64,000 nucleotides of DNA from Pseudoalteromonas arabiensis (GCF_001550155.1 NZ_LRUF01000008.1:310001-374000), one strand, 5' to 3'. Numbered from the stretch's first letter, positions 20,235 through 29,161 are shown. Numbers and translations are program-made. Notes: generated from the sequence alone by a model not told the origin.

Positions 20235-20882
20235 TTATCTCTTTATTTTTTTCTCTACCTTAGCCAATAGTTCAGTAATTTCTTGTTGGCGGTAAAGGTC
20301 TGCTTTTGGTCTATCAGGACGCGCAGCCGCTTGCTGAGCAACCAATAAAAATTCTTTAGCTGATTTATATTTGCGCTCATCATATAGAAATGACGCATAT
20401 AAATAGTTGCTATCGATACCACGCGGGTTCAGCTCAAGCGCTTGTTTAAACAGTTTCTTCGCTTCATCGTCATCACCAAAACCAATTGGCCAACCCGGCA
20501 CTTTACCGTATAAGGTGGCAAGACTGGTATACGCTGAACCTTCAAGTGCTTTTGGATCTAGACTTAGTGCTTTTTCGAATTGCGCTTTCGCATCTTTTGC
20601 AAGACCAAGCGCACCTAAGCCGCCTTTCGCACCTGCATAGCTCGATAGCACAATACCATACCAAATATGGCTTGCAGCTTGCTGGTCGTTCGCTTTTGTA
20701 AACTCTGCGGTTTCGCTCGCTAATTTTTCAAATGCATCCAACTGCGCATCGTCAACTAATTCGTAATTAACCACTGCCCACTGCTTCTGCACCGAACTTA
20801 AATCGCTATTAAAGTCGGCTTTTGCAGGCGTAGCCATGATAACACCTAACATCATTAGGGCTTTAAAATTTAGTTTAGTCAT
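20235..20882 (-). CDS. Exported TPR protein of the nine-gene operon
   Basis: About 215 residues with a signal peptide (LMMLGVIMATPAKA). The mature part consists of TPR-like helix pairs: ASHIWYGIVLSSYAG, LGLAKDAKAQFEKALSLDPKA, SAYTSLATLYGKVPGWPIGFGD, AKKLFKQALELNPRG and SNYLYASFLYDERKYKSAKEFL. It should act as a periplasmic binding scaffold. ATG 20882 is better placed for AAGGTGA than the ATG at 20888. It starts 20 bases after the SDR and ends three bases before the regulator. Similar TPR proteins beside metal two-component systems are known to me only vaguely; the partner here is unknown. Confidence 0.75.
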   Translation of the reverse strand: MTKLNFKALMMLGVIMATPAKADFNSDLSSVQKQWAVVNYELVDDAQLDAFEKLASETAEFTKANDQQAASHIWYGIVLSSYAGAKGGLGALGLAKDAKAQFEKALSLDPKALEGSAYTSLATLYGKVPGWPIGFGDDDEAKKLFKQALELNPRGIDSNYLYASFLYDERKYKSAKEFLLVAQQAAARPDRPKADLYRQQEITELLAKVEKKIKR

Positions 20883-20902
20883 AATCATTCACCTTAATCA
20901 AT

Positions 20903-21679
20903 TTAGTTCGCAAAAAAACTTTTAATTTTAGGAAGTTGTTTTGCTATTGCGTTATCAACAAGAGATGGAAATGCGCCGTTAATACGAGCAAATAATGTTT
21001 CTGGAAAGCCGATAAAACGGCGACGCTTTTTTGAGTTAATTAAATCTAATAAAGCATCCGCCACTTTTTCTGGTGGATCCATGGTGTTACCCAACGCTTT
21101 ATTCATCGCCCGTACTTGTGGCGAATTAATCGCGGTATCGGTTGCACGAGGCGCTAAATATAATACTTTCACATCGCTGTGGCTAAGCTCTCTGGCAAGG
21201 GCTTCGGTCATCCCTCTTAAGCCAAACTTGCTAGCACAGTACAAGGTTTGATACGGATAGCCGATACTACCAAACGATGAACCTATGTTCACAATCGTGC
21301 CTTTGTTGAAAGTGACTTGGGGTAAGAACAATTGACACAATTTAATTGGCACATGCAGGTTGATATTTAATAAGTGCTCAATTTGCTGCTCACTGATTTC
21401 ACTAAAGCCCTGCATCACGTTAACGCCCGCGTTATTGATAAGTAGCGTTGCACCACCTAGTTGCTGAGCAAACTTGGCAAGTTCATCGCGAGATTCACTG
21501 TTACTTAGATCAGCCTGAAAGTACTCCGCTTCATTACCACACTCCAATTTAAGTGCGGCAAGTTGCTTAATATTTCGACCTACCAGCAATAAACGCCACC
21601 CCTCTTTTGCAAGGCGAAGGGCAATAGCCCGGCCAATGCCGCCTGTAGCACCGGTTAGCACACATACTGGGCTATTCAT
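20903..21679 (-). CDS. Short-chain dehydrogenase/reductase
   Basis: A 258-residue classical SDR. The nucleotide motif TGATGGIGRA, NNAGV, catalytic Ser in GSSFGSIG, YCASK with catalytic Tyr and Lys, and the acidic-free second strand followed by GRNIKQ (favouring NADP) are visible. It should reduce a carbonyl or oxidise an alcohol on the product of the preceding ligase/diiron protein, to which it is coupled by an ATGA overlap. The C-terminal KKRRRFIGFPETLFARINGAFPSLVD segment is basic and may touch the membrane or an acyl substrate. No substrate can be named. Confidence 0.88.
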   Translation of the reverse strand: MNSPVCVLTGATGGIGRAIALRLAKEGWRLLLVGRNIKQLAALKLECGNEAEYFQADLSNSESRDELAKFAQQLGGATLLINNAGVNVMQGFSEISEQQIEHLLNINLHVPIKLCQLFLPQVTFNKGTIVNIGSSFGSIGYPYQTLYCASKFGLRGMTEALARELSHSDVKVLYLAPRATDTAINSPQVRAMNKALGNTMDPPEKVADALLDLINSKKRRRFIGFPETLFARINGAFPSLVDNAIAKQLPKIKSFFAN

Positions 21680-23835
21680 GCGCTCTGCTCCAAATCAGCC
21701 TCACTAAAGAAAGGCTCAGTATCAAGGTCACGGAAAATATTGCCGTACAGTTTGTAAAAACATTTTGCGGCGTGAATGATGGCTTGCTGGTCGTCCTCGT
21801 TATCAATTTTGTTCATGAGATTTTCGAAGAACTTCACGTGTTCAATATCAAGTGCACCGTGCGAAGTAAGGTAGGTAAATGCCTTTTTAGGTAAACCTAC
21901 AACCTCACGGATTTGCCCTGCAGCATTATCGGCTAATGCAATCGAGGTACCCTCTAGAACATGAACCATGCCAAAAAATGCCAAAGGATTGCCACGATTA
22001 ATTACATCATAAGCATACGACACCATTAACTCGGTCGAAAACTGTGGGCGAGAATGACGCACCAGCTCTTTATCGAACCCACATGCTGCAATATCATTTA
22101 ACACCCACTCTTGATGGCCTAGCTCTTCTTCGATGTATTCTGCAACAGCTTCGCGCAGCCACTCTTGTTTATCGGTAAGCTTTGCACCTAGGGCCATTAA
22201 TAGTGGGACTGTGTGCTTAACATGATGATAAGCTTGCGTTAAGAACGATGCATATTCACTCAGGCTCACTTCACCTTTAAAAACACGGCTAATAATCGGT
22301 GCAGCTAAAAGGTAGTCGCGCTCTTTTTGTGTTTCAGTTTGTAATGTATTGAAAAATTGACTCATGCTCGTTGCCTCTTGATAAAGTGCTGAAATCTCTG
22401 TAGCAAAAAATTGGTTAATAACATCGCGTTTAGGGCGATTATTGCTGGTTAATAAGCCTTGCGTGTGGCTCATAGGCTCTGCCATTCGATGCCATTTTCT
22501 GATCTGTGCGTATTCGGGTAGTTGCGCGTTTTGTGCCGTAATATGAGCAGCAAGTTCAGCGTCACTCATCGCTTGATTTGCATAGATAAGCGCGGCTAAA
22601 AATGCTTGGCCTTCGCCAATCACCACCGTTTGCTGAACCTGGCTGTGGCTAAGCAATAACGACTCTGGCCACTCAGCGCTGATATTGCGCCCAAAGCTGG
22701 TGATCAGCTGGTTTTTCAAACGCCCTTGAATAACCAAGCGGCCTGCTTGCTCAGTGACCAGATCACCGGTTGCATACCAATCGTCAGCATTTTGTGCAGC
22801 TTTACCTAAATAACCCAAAAACAATGAACCTTTGATATAAAGCTGGCCATTTTCAATTTTATATTGAATGTGCTTCAGTACTCGCCCTGCGGTGTCTATG
22901 TCATCATCATCGCGCGTGTTTAAACTCACCACTGATGAAGATTCAGATAAACCATAGCCTTGATAAACGGGTAAACCGAGCTCACGGGCTTGCTTAATAA
23001 GTGCTTGGCTTACAACCGCGCCACCAACGGCAATAAACTTTAAGCTTTTAGGTGCTTGCCAGCCTTGCTTTGCAAAAGCCACTAAACACGTTAGTAGTTC
23101 TGGCACTAAAATAAGGGTATTTGGCTCAGTACGTTCAATTGCGGCTATTAATTTATGTGGTTCAAGTAGCTGCGCACCAGAAAAACCAAGTTCAGCTAAA
23201 GGCACTAAATTAACCATGCCACCCGCTAATAGCGGCGCATACACACCAGCTAAATTCTCAAGCAAAACCGCTAGCGGCAGTAAACACAAATGGTTTGGTT
23301 TTTCTAAACCTATGCTTTGATACAGTGATGTTGCCACTTGCATTTGACTCTCAAGGGATAAACACACCCCTTTAGGTGTGCCCGTTGAGCCTGAGGTAAA
23401 GGTAATCTTTTGCGTGTTTGCAAAATATGGCACAGGCTGTGTGTTACTCAATTGGTAAACATATAAAGGGTAATGCTTACACACATCCACTAACGCCACT
23501 AATTTAGCATGCTCGCCTTCGTAAGCACGGTCGCATACAAATAGCCCTGCCCCACTGTTTTGCAAACCAAACGCTATTTGCTGCGCTGTAAAAAACGTTG
23601 GTAGTGGAATCGCCACTCTATTAAGCTCACTAAGCGCAGCTTCTAATACACACCAAGCGGGTGTGTTATCTAATTGATAAGCAACGCCTTGAGCATCAAA
23701 CTCTGCCAAAGTAGGCAGCAAACGAGTCACTTGTTCAGTAAATTCTTGTTTGGTTAGTGAGCGCACACCATCACTTTGATGGCAAACCATCAAGGTATCG
23801 CTATCCTTATGCGGTAATTGTGTTAACCAGCTCAT
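21676..23835 (-). CDS. AMP-forming ligase fused to a haem-oxygenase-like diiron (TenA/PqqC fold) domain
   Basis: This 719-residue fusion joins two enzymes. Residues about 1-480 are an ANL-superfamily adenylating enzyme: TSGSTGTPKG (about 147-156), QGYGLSESS, YATGDL and GRLKNQLITSFGRN. The expected catalytic Lys of the last motif looks like Arg in NNRPKRD. Residues about 500-715 are a helical domain of the haem-oxygenase-like group with likely diiron ligands: EEELGHQ (Glu569-571, His574), HVLEG (Glu628) and LDIEH (Asp663, Glu665, His666). Members such as UndA and SznF oxidise organic acids or amines with iron and O2. The fusion suggests that an acid is activated and then oxidised. It overlaps both neighbours (ATGA at each end). 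The substrate is unknown. Confidence 0.85.
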   Translation of the reverse strand: MSWLTQLPHKDSDTLMVCHQSDGVRSLTKQEFTEQVTRLLPTLAEFDAQGVAYQLDNTPAWCVLEAALSELNRVAIPLPTFFTAQQIAFGLQNSGAGLFVCDRAYEGEHAKLVALVDVCKHYPLYVYQLSNTQPVPYFANTQKITFTSGSTGTPKGVCLSLESQMQVATSLYQSIGLEKPNHLCLLPLAVLLENLAGVYAPLLAGGMVNLVPLAELGFSGAQLLEPHKLIAAIERTEPNTLILVPELLTCLVAFAKQGWQAPKSLKFIAVGGAVVSQALIKQARELGLPVYQGYGLSESSSVVSLNTRDDDDIDTAGRVLKHIQYKIENGQLYIKGSLFLGYLGKAAQNADDWYATGDLVTEQAGRLVIQGRLKNQLITSFGRNISAEWPESLLLSHSQVQQTVVIGEGQAFLAALIYANQAMSDAELAAHITAQNAQLPEYAQIRKWHRMAEPMSHTQGLLTSNNRPKRDVINQFFATEISALYQEATSMSQFFNTLQTETQKERDYLLAAPIISRVFKGEVSLSEYASFLTQAYHHVKHTVPLLMALGAKLTDKQEWLREAVAEYIEEELGHQEWVLNDIAACGFDKELVRHSRPQFSTELMVSYAYDVINRGNPLAFFGMVHVLEGTSIALADNAAGQIREVVGLPKKAFTYLTSHGALDIEHVKFFENLMNKIDNEDDQQAIIHAAKCFYKLYGNIFRDLDTEPFFSEADLEQSA

Positions 23836-24473
23836 AACGCCTCCAAATAGACAGCCAATTCAAGGGATGACTGCAAACATTGCTGTTTGATATTGAATAA
23901 AACGGGGGTATTTAATACCCGTTGATGTGCTTCGTTTAGGTCAACCACACAAATGGTTGGTTGATTGTCGTAATAGCTACCCCAGCTTGCTGGATCTTGT
24001 AGTGCTTGTGCATTGGCAACACCGATTTCTTTGCAATTCACACCCAGCATTTTTAATAGTGCTCTCACTTTGCGGGTTGCACAAAATACTAAATATTTTG
24101 CCCTTGCTTGATAGAGTGCTTCGTTCATTAAAACAAAATGTGCCAAGGTGGCTTTTCGATGCGTTGAGCATAAATTACCTAGCTCAAAAATGTGCTCACG
24201 CTTGGCACTGACAAAGTGCTCAATAGACGCAGGGAGATATTGCTCAATAAATAAAGCTTGTGATGCAGAGCGAAGACCTAACGTACATACTTCATCGTCA
24301 ACATTAAGCTCACACAGTAGCGGCATGAATTGCGAAATTTTCGCGTTATAGGCCGCAGCAAAACCTTGCTTGATATTACGCTCAAGACGGTCACGGAATT
24401 GACCTCCTTCACGCGTGCAAACAAAGGCTGGCTCTTGAACTTGAGTTTGATATGATTGCTTGACTGAAAGCAT
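23832..24473 (-). CDS. Thermostable-hemolysin family protein, GNAT/LuxI-like fold; first gene of the operon
   Basis: A 213-residue protein starting at ATG 24473, with GGAG nine bases upstream; the GTG at 24488 overlaps that ribosome site and is rejected. The sequence fits the family named after Vibrio thermostable (delta-VPH) hemolysin. The segment IFELGNLCSTHRKATLAHFVLMNEAL followed by YLVFCATRKVRALLKMLGV is laid out like an N-acyltransferase of the GNAT or LuxI type (strand, helix, acyl-carrier site, then VFCAT/LKMLGV). No signal peptide or lytic feature is visible. I infer an acyltransferase making the substrate for the ligase/diiron fusion that overlaps its stop codon. The hemolysin name probably misleads. 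Confidence 0.75.
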   Translation of the reverse strand: MLSVKQSYQTQVQEPAFVCTREGGQFRDRLERNIKQGFAAAYNAKISQFMPLLCELNVDDEVCTLGLRSASQALFIEQYLPASIEHFVSAKREHIFELGNLCSTHRKATLAHFVLMNEALYQARAKYLVFCATRKVRALLKMLGVNCKEIGVANAQALQDPASWGSYYDNQPTICVVDLNEAHQRVLNTPVLFNIKQQCLQSSLELAVYLEAL

Positions 24474-24519
24474 AATTGTTCGCTCCACTTAGGTTATGTG
24501 TAAAATTTATCGAGCGAAA

Positions 24520-24536
24520 CTTAAATAAAACTTAAG
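24520..24536 (-). promoter_or_regulatory. TTAAG-N6-TTAAG direct repeat (PmrA/BqsR-type box) before the nine-gene operon
   Basis: On the minus strand the site reads CTTAAG-TTTTA-TTTAAG. It fits both the PmrA box (YTTAAK-N5-YTTAAK) and the BqsR box (TTAAG-N6-TTAAG) as I know them. It lies 47 bp before the first start codon, and GATAAA, a possible -10, stands about nine bases downstream. A PmrA-type regulator is encoded in the same operon. Confidence 0.7.
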
Positions 24537-24601
24537 AAAAATTAATTTTTATAAATATTTTTCAACCTTATGAAATTTAATGTTTTTATTTTTATAAAAA
24601 C

Positions 24602-24631
24602 AAAAATGCCAGTCTGTTAGACTGGCATTTT
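24602..24631 (-). terminator. Terminator of the S46 peptidase gene
   Basis: AATGCCAGTCT and AGACTGGCATT form an 11-bp stem with a three-base loop and A/T tails on both sides. Confidence 0.88.
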
Positions 24632-24658
24632 AATACTTAAATTAATGTTAAACTTAGA

Positions 24659-26818
24659 TTACTTAACGATAGTCATCTCTTTAAGTAGGTTTTGAGCATT
24701 ATCAACTTTATCCATCACCCACAACATGTATCGTGAATCAACGTGAATTGAGCGATTTAAGTTTTCATCGTAATCCCAATCACCAATAATGCTTTCGTAA
24801 ACACCATCAAATAACAAACCAACGAGCTCAGCATTACCGTTTAACGTTGGAGAGCCTGAGTTACCACCTGTGGTATCTACATTTGATAAAAAGTTAACCG
24901 GAACAGTGTTCATACCGCCAGTGTAATCGCCATAAAGCTTTTGCTTAATCAACTCATTTTGTTTCTCTGGTGAGTTGAATGGTTCAACACCCGTGTTTTT
25001 AGCAAGCAGTCCTTCTAAAGATGTAAAGGGGGTTGCCACTAAGCCATCTTGCGGGGAGTAGCCGCCTACCGTACCGTAAGTTACACGTAAGGTGCTGTTA
25101 GCGTCCGCGTAAACCGGCTTATTAAGTGCTTTGTTGTAAGCAATGATTGCTTCCATTAATGCAGGGCGAGCGGCTTGCTGTTTACCAGCCAGTTCTTTTT
25201 TCGCATCTTCAATATCTTTCGTAACGGCAAAAACAGCCTGAGCATATTGAATAAATGGATCGCTACTTTGCTTTAATTGTGCAAGGTCAAGGCCTGCCAT
25301 CCATAAACGTTTGCTTTCATCTGCAAGAACCGATTTAGCATACATATCATCAAGCAAGGCTTGTTGTTCTTGCTTATCAAAGCCGTTTGTTAAACCAAGC
25401 GCCTTATCAACCTCAGCAACTCGCTCATCGTTTGGTAATGCGGCATATTGCTCAATAAAGTACAGTAAAATAGCTTTATCTACAGTTTCGTCGTAACGAC
25501 GGCTCATGCTTTCTAAACGTGACTTAATGCGTGGCATATCACGCTCTTGATAACCACTTTCACGCTCAGCATCTGGCTTTTGTTTTTCATAGACTAAACG
25601 ATACAGCATACGTGCCGATGACATCATTTGTGAACGGTGTACGTAGCCTAACATGCGGTCGCGCTGGTTATGCTCTTGAGACTCAGCAACTAGTGTCGTT
25701 AAATCAGCGAGTACATGTCCGTATTTAGCTTTGCGCTCGCTATCTTCATTGATCCACGCAGTGAGATCTTTTTCGAATTGTTGCTTGCGGCTATACATTG
25801 AACCCTTGTTAAAGCTCTCAATCATTGAGCCATAGTTTTTAATGTAATTGTTGTAACCAGCAATCGTGCTTTCATAAGCGATTCGTGCCTCTGAACCCTC
25901 TGGCGCATTTTCTTCAATCAACGAGACATATTTAGAGTTATATTTACGCGCTAATGGGTAAGCTGTGTTAAATACATAGTCAACTTCAGGCGAAATACGG
26001 TAACGGTTTGTGCTGCCTGGGTATCCGGTCACCATCACAAAATCGCCTTCTTGTACGCCTTTAGCACTTACTTTTAAAAACGCATCACTTTGGTATGGCA
26101 CGTTATCTTCTGAATATTCAGCAGGCTTACCATCTTTACCCACATACGCGCGATAGAACGAGAAATCACCGGTATGACGCGGCCACATCCAGTTGTCGAT
26201 ATCACCGCCGTATTTACCGACCCCCATAGCGGGTGCATACGCTAAACGCACATCTTTAATTTCTAGCGATTTGATCAGGTAATACTCAAGACCACCGTGG
26301 AAAGTATACACATTACAGCGGTAGCTCTCGTCTTTCTCACACTCACTAACAAGTGCTTTTTCATTTGCTTGAATAGCATCAAAGCGTGCTTTACCTGTTA
26401 GCTGTTCAGTACCTTGGTTTACTTTCTCTGTAACGTCGGTCACTTGCTCGGTTACATAGACACGAGAGCCTGGGGCTGCAGGCACTTCATCATTGTGCTT
26501 TTTTGCTAAAAAGCCATTTTCTAAAATGTTGTTCTCGGTGGTCGAGTTATATTGAATCGAACCGTAGGCACAGTGGTGGTTTGTTACAACTAAACCTTTT
26601 GGTGATACAAACGAAGCCGTACAACCACCAAGGCTAATTACCGCATTCATCGGGAACTCAGTCAGTTTTGAAATTGACTCTACATCAATACTCAAGCCTT
26701 TCGCTTTTAAGACTGATTCAAGTTCTGGCAGTTGATGAGGTTGCCACATGCCTTCGTCGGCAACGGCAACATTTGCGACAGCAATACCCACTGCAGCAGC
26801 AATAAATTTAAAACGCAT
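24659..26818 (-). CDS. S46-family dipeptidyl-peptidase (DPP7/DPP11 type)
   Basis: A 719-residue exported serine peptidase that removes dipeptides from peptide N-termini in the periplasm. The signal peptide (FIAAAVGIAVANVAVA) is followed by the first part of the chymotrypsin-like fold with NHHCAYG (catalytic His), the Asp region GKYGGDIDNWMWPRHTGDF, a large helical insert (about 300-560) and the serine segment TTGGNSGSPTLNG. LLFDGVYESIIGDWDYDENLNRSIHVD follows, the region that decides hydrophobic (DPP7) or acidic (DPP11) preference; I cannot assign it by eye. ATG 26818 has AAGGA at better spacing than ATG 26824. It follows folE2 by 114 bp on the same strand. Confidence 0.93.
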   Translation of the reverse strand: MRFKFIAAAVGIAVANVAVADEGMWQPHQLPELESVLKAKGLSIDVESISKLTEFPMNAVISLGGCTASFVSPKGLVVTNHHCAYGSIQYNSTTENNILENGFLAKKHNDEVPAAPGSRVYVTEQVTDVTEKVNQGTEQLTGKARFDAIQANEKALVSECEKDESYRCNVYTFHGGLEYYLIKSLEIKDVRLAYAPAMGVGKYGGDIDNWMWPRHTGDFSFYRAYVGKDGKPAEYSEDNVPYQSDAFLKVSAKGVQEGDFVMVTGYPGSTNRYRISPEVDYVFNTAYPLARKYNSKYVSLIEENAPEGSEARIAYESTIAGYNNYIKNYGSMIESFNKGSMYSRKQQFEKDLTAWINEDSERKAKYGHVLADLTTLVAESQEHNQRDRMLGYVHRSQMMSSARMLYRLVYEKQKPDAERESGYQERDMPRIKSRLESMSRRYDETVDKAILLYFIEQYAALPNDERVAEVDKALGLTNGFDKQEQQALLDDMYAKSVLADESKRLWMAGLDLAQLKQSSDPFIQYAQAVFAVTKDIEDAKKELAGKQQAARPALMEAIIAYNKALNKPVYADANSTLRVTYGTVGGYSPQDGLVATPFTSLEGLLAKNTGVEPFNSPEKQNELIKQKLYGDYTGGMNTVPVNFLSNVDTTGGNSGSPTLNGNAELVGLLFDGVYESIIGDWDYDENLNRSIHVDSRYMLWVMDKVDNAQNLLKEMTIVK

Positions 26819-26932
26819 AGTCATCCTTTTTTATAATATTTTTGGTAGGCATATCATTCACCTTGTTTTTATTAATAGCAATGATTTGCGACTATCTTTG
26901 TCAAAATTTGTAAATACTTAAGGTTATGAGAT

Positions 26933-27817
26933 CTAATTCTTAGACTCATGAACCACTGCATTGTGGCCATGTAAACTTTCTTGATGCTCAACCTTAAATT
27001 GGTAGTCAGCAATACTCGGCATAGTTTCGAGGCGTTGTTTTAATCGCCTTGCTGCATCTTCACAAAATAGTAAATTTTTCGCGTTTAGGGCTGCAAATGC
27101 TTGTTCATCTTCACGTTTTACGGCGGTTTGCACAGGAGTGCCAATAGCTTGCTCACAGGTACTAATAAAAGCACTCAGATCAGGCAGCTTTTCATTACTA
27201 AAAGTGACATCTATATAAGCATAAGAGCGCTGACTATGCGGCGTTGCTATTGAGCCCTGAGCACTTGCAAGCCAATTAAGTAAAGATGCTTTATCAATAG
27301 CGGCATCGCTAAATTGTTTATCGACCGCCTCACTCAAAAGCTGCCTTGATAATGCTGCAGAGCATGGGCAAGTACTACTGTAGGCAATATCGACCTTTAA
27401 GTTAATGGTGAGCGATTGCTGCTTAGTAATTGTTAAAACAACAGGGTAAGCATTGTAACCTGCATTATCGCTAAGGAGTGCTGGTTTAAGCAGTGGTAAA
27501 TCAAAATGCAGCACCAGTTTTGCGCCTTTACTTAAGCCTTTTTGTGATGTTAAAACAGCATTCATAAACTCGTTAACACCCTGACTCGTTAAGTTCTGTT
27601 TTGCCAATAGCTGATTAAGTAACAAATAAAGACGCGACATATGAATGCCTTTTGCATTGCTATCAAGGCTAACGAACACATCCGCTTTGGCATTAAGATG
27701 TACATCAACATGAGGTTGTGCAAGCTTTAAAGGCAGTGCAATTTTTTCCATGCCAACCCATTTCAAAGGCGACTGAAAATCTACATTAGAGTGCGAGGTA
27801 ATATCCGGTAATTGCAT
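26933..27817 (-). CDS. folE2: GTP cyclohydrolase IB (FolE2)
   Basis: The 294-residue enzyme converts GTP to dihydroneopterin triphosphate, the first step of folate synthesis, and is unrelated in sequence to the strictly zinc-dependent FolE. Family marks are DITSHSNVDFQSPLKWVGM at the start, STCPCSAALSR with the metal/catalytic Cys, GIATPHSQRSYAYIDV-like SIATPHSQRS, and VEHQESLHGHNAV near the end. FolE2 can use metals other than zinc and serves as backup in zinc starvation. It follows a dihydroorotase paralogue by 12 bases behind a Zur-like palindrome, which fits that role exactly. Confidence 0.93.
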   Translation of the reverse strand: MQLPDITSHSNVDFQSPLKWVGMEKIALPLKLAQPHVDVHLNAKADVFVSLDSNAKGIHMSRLYLLLNQLLAKQNLTSQGVNEFMNAVLTSQKGLSKGAKLVLHFDLPLLKPALLSDNAGYNAYPVVLTITKQQSLTINLKVDIAYSSTCPCSAALSRQLLSEAVDKQFSDAAIDKASLLNWLASAQGSIATPHSQRSYAYIDVTFSNEKLPDLSAFISTCEQAIGTPVQTAVKREDEQAFAALNAKNLLFCEDAARRLKQRLETMPSIADYQFKVEHQESLHGHNAVVHESKN

Positions 27818-27829
27818 ATCGACTTCTTT

Positions 27830-29161
27830 TTAACGATTGAATATTAAGGCCATAGCGGCCTGCTTATGCGGGTAAACATGTGTGCCATCAAACACACACT
27901 CTCCATTTACAAAGGTATGTGTAATTCGGTGTGAAAAAGTGGTGCCATTAAAAGGAGTCCATTGGCATAAATAATGTGTATTTGTGTGCTCGACGTGCTT
28001 TTCAGCGTTTGGGTCAACCAGGACTAAATCAGCAAAATAACCTTCACGAATGAAGCCCCGCTCTTCGATAGCAAATCGCTTTGCTACATTATGCGCCGTT
28101 TTTTCAACGACTTGCTCAAGACTTAACGCACCGCGTTTTACCTGCTCAAGTAACGATAATAACGCATGCTCGACTAATGGGAGACCTGCTGGCGCAACAC
28201 TGTATTGTTGCTGCTTTTCTTGCCAAGTATGAGGTGCATGATCGGTGGCAATAATATCAATGCGCCCATCGCGCACGGCGCCAAGTAAAGCTTGGCGGTC
28301 TTGCTCTGATTTTATTGCCGGATTACATTTAATTAGATTACCATAGTTTGCGTAATCGTCTTGGTTAAACCACAAATGATGCACGCACGCTTCAGCGGTT
28401 ATGTGCTTTTGTTCTATAGGCGCGTTACTAAATAGCGCCAACTCTTTTGCCGTTGTAAGGTGTAAAACATGCAGCTGTGAACCATACCGTTTTGCCAGCG
28501 ATACTGCATACGATGATGATGAATAACACGCTAACTCATCACGAATTAATGGATGATGTTCTATATGTAGTTTGCCAAAACGCTTCGCTACAAGGCGCTG
28601 ATTTTGTTGAATCACTTCACCTTGCTCACAATGGGTTGCAATAAGTACAGGGCTTTCGCGAAAAATGGCCTCAAGAGCATGAGGATGCTCAACCAGTAAA
28701 TCACCTGTTGATGCCCCCATAAACACTTTAACGCCGCATACCTTTTTGGCATCAAGGGCTTTAATTTCATCGAGGTTATTAGGGGTTGCGCCAAAGTAAA
28801 ATGCATAATTCGCAGAGCTGGTTTGCGCCGCTATTGCGTATTTATCTGCCAAGGCTTTTGCTGTGGTGGTCGAGGGTGAAACATTAGGCATTTCCATAAA
28901 GCTGGTAATGCCACCGGCCACAGCAGCGGCCGATTCACTGGCAATTGTACCTTTATGGGTTAGGCCTGGCTCTCTAAAATGAACTTGGTCATCAATCATG
29001 CCGGGTAACAGCAATAAACCGTTAGCATCAATCACCTGATCATTCACTTTAGCTGTGATATCTGTAGCGATTTGAACTATTCGTTTACCAACAATTTTTA
29101 TATCTTGTGGTCCGCGTTGTCCTTCATTAACAACGCAAGCATGTTTAATTATGATAGCCAT
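27830..29161 (-). CDS. pyrC: Dihydroorotase, class I, probable zinc-starvation paralogue
   Basis: A 443-residue amidohydrolase that cyclises carbamoyl-aspartate to dihydroorotate in pyrimidine synthesis. The metal motif DDQVHFREPG, the Lys for carboxylation in CGVKVFMGAS, LIATHCEQ, the His of LHVLHLTTA and DIIATDHAPHT are present. E. coli PyrC is the shorter class II form, so this is likely an additional copy. Pairing with folE2 under a Zur box is a known theme: zinc-sparing or high-affinity paralogues of essential zinc enzymes. AGGAG stands before the ATG. A housekeeping copy outside the window is expected, not shown. Confidence 0.9.
   Translation of the reverse strand: MAIIIKHACVVNEGQRGPQDIKIVGKRIVQIATDITAKVNDQVIDANGLLLLPGMIDDQVHFREPGLTHKGTIASESAAAVAGGITSFMEMPNVSPSTTTAKALADKYAIAAQTSSANYAFYFGATPNNLDEIKALDAKKVCGVKVFMGASTGDLLVEHPHALEAIFRESPVLIATHCEQGEVIQQNQRLVAKRFGKLHIEHHPLIRDELACYSSSSYAVSLAKRYGSQLHVLHLTTAKELALFSNAPIEQKHITAEACVHHLWFNQDDYANYGNLIKCNPAIKSEQDRQALLGAVRDGRIDIIATDHAPHTWQEKQQQYSVAPAGLPLVEHALLSLLEQVKRGALSLEQVVEKTAHNVAKRFAIEERGFIREGYFADLVLVDPNAEKHVEHTNTHYLCQWTPFNGTTFSHRITHTFVNGECVFDGTHVYPHKQAAMALIFNR

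Noticed and set aside
23832..24473. Secreted pore-forming hemolysin
   Set aside because: The family name suggests it, but there is no signal peptide and the fold pattern and operon favour an acyltransferase.
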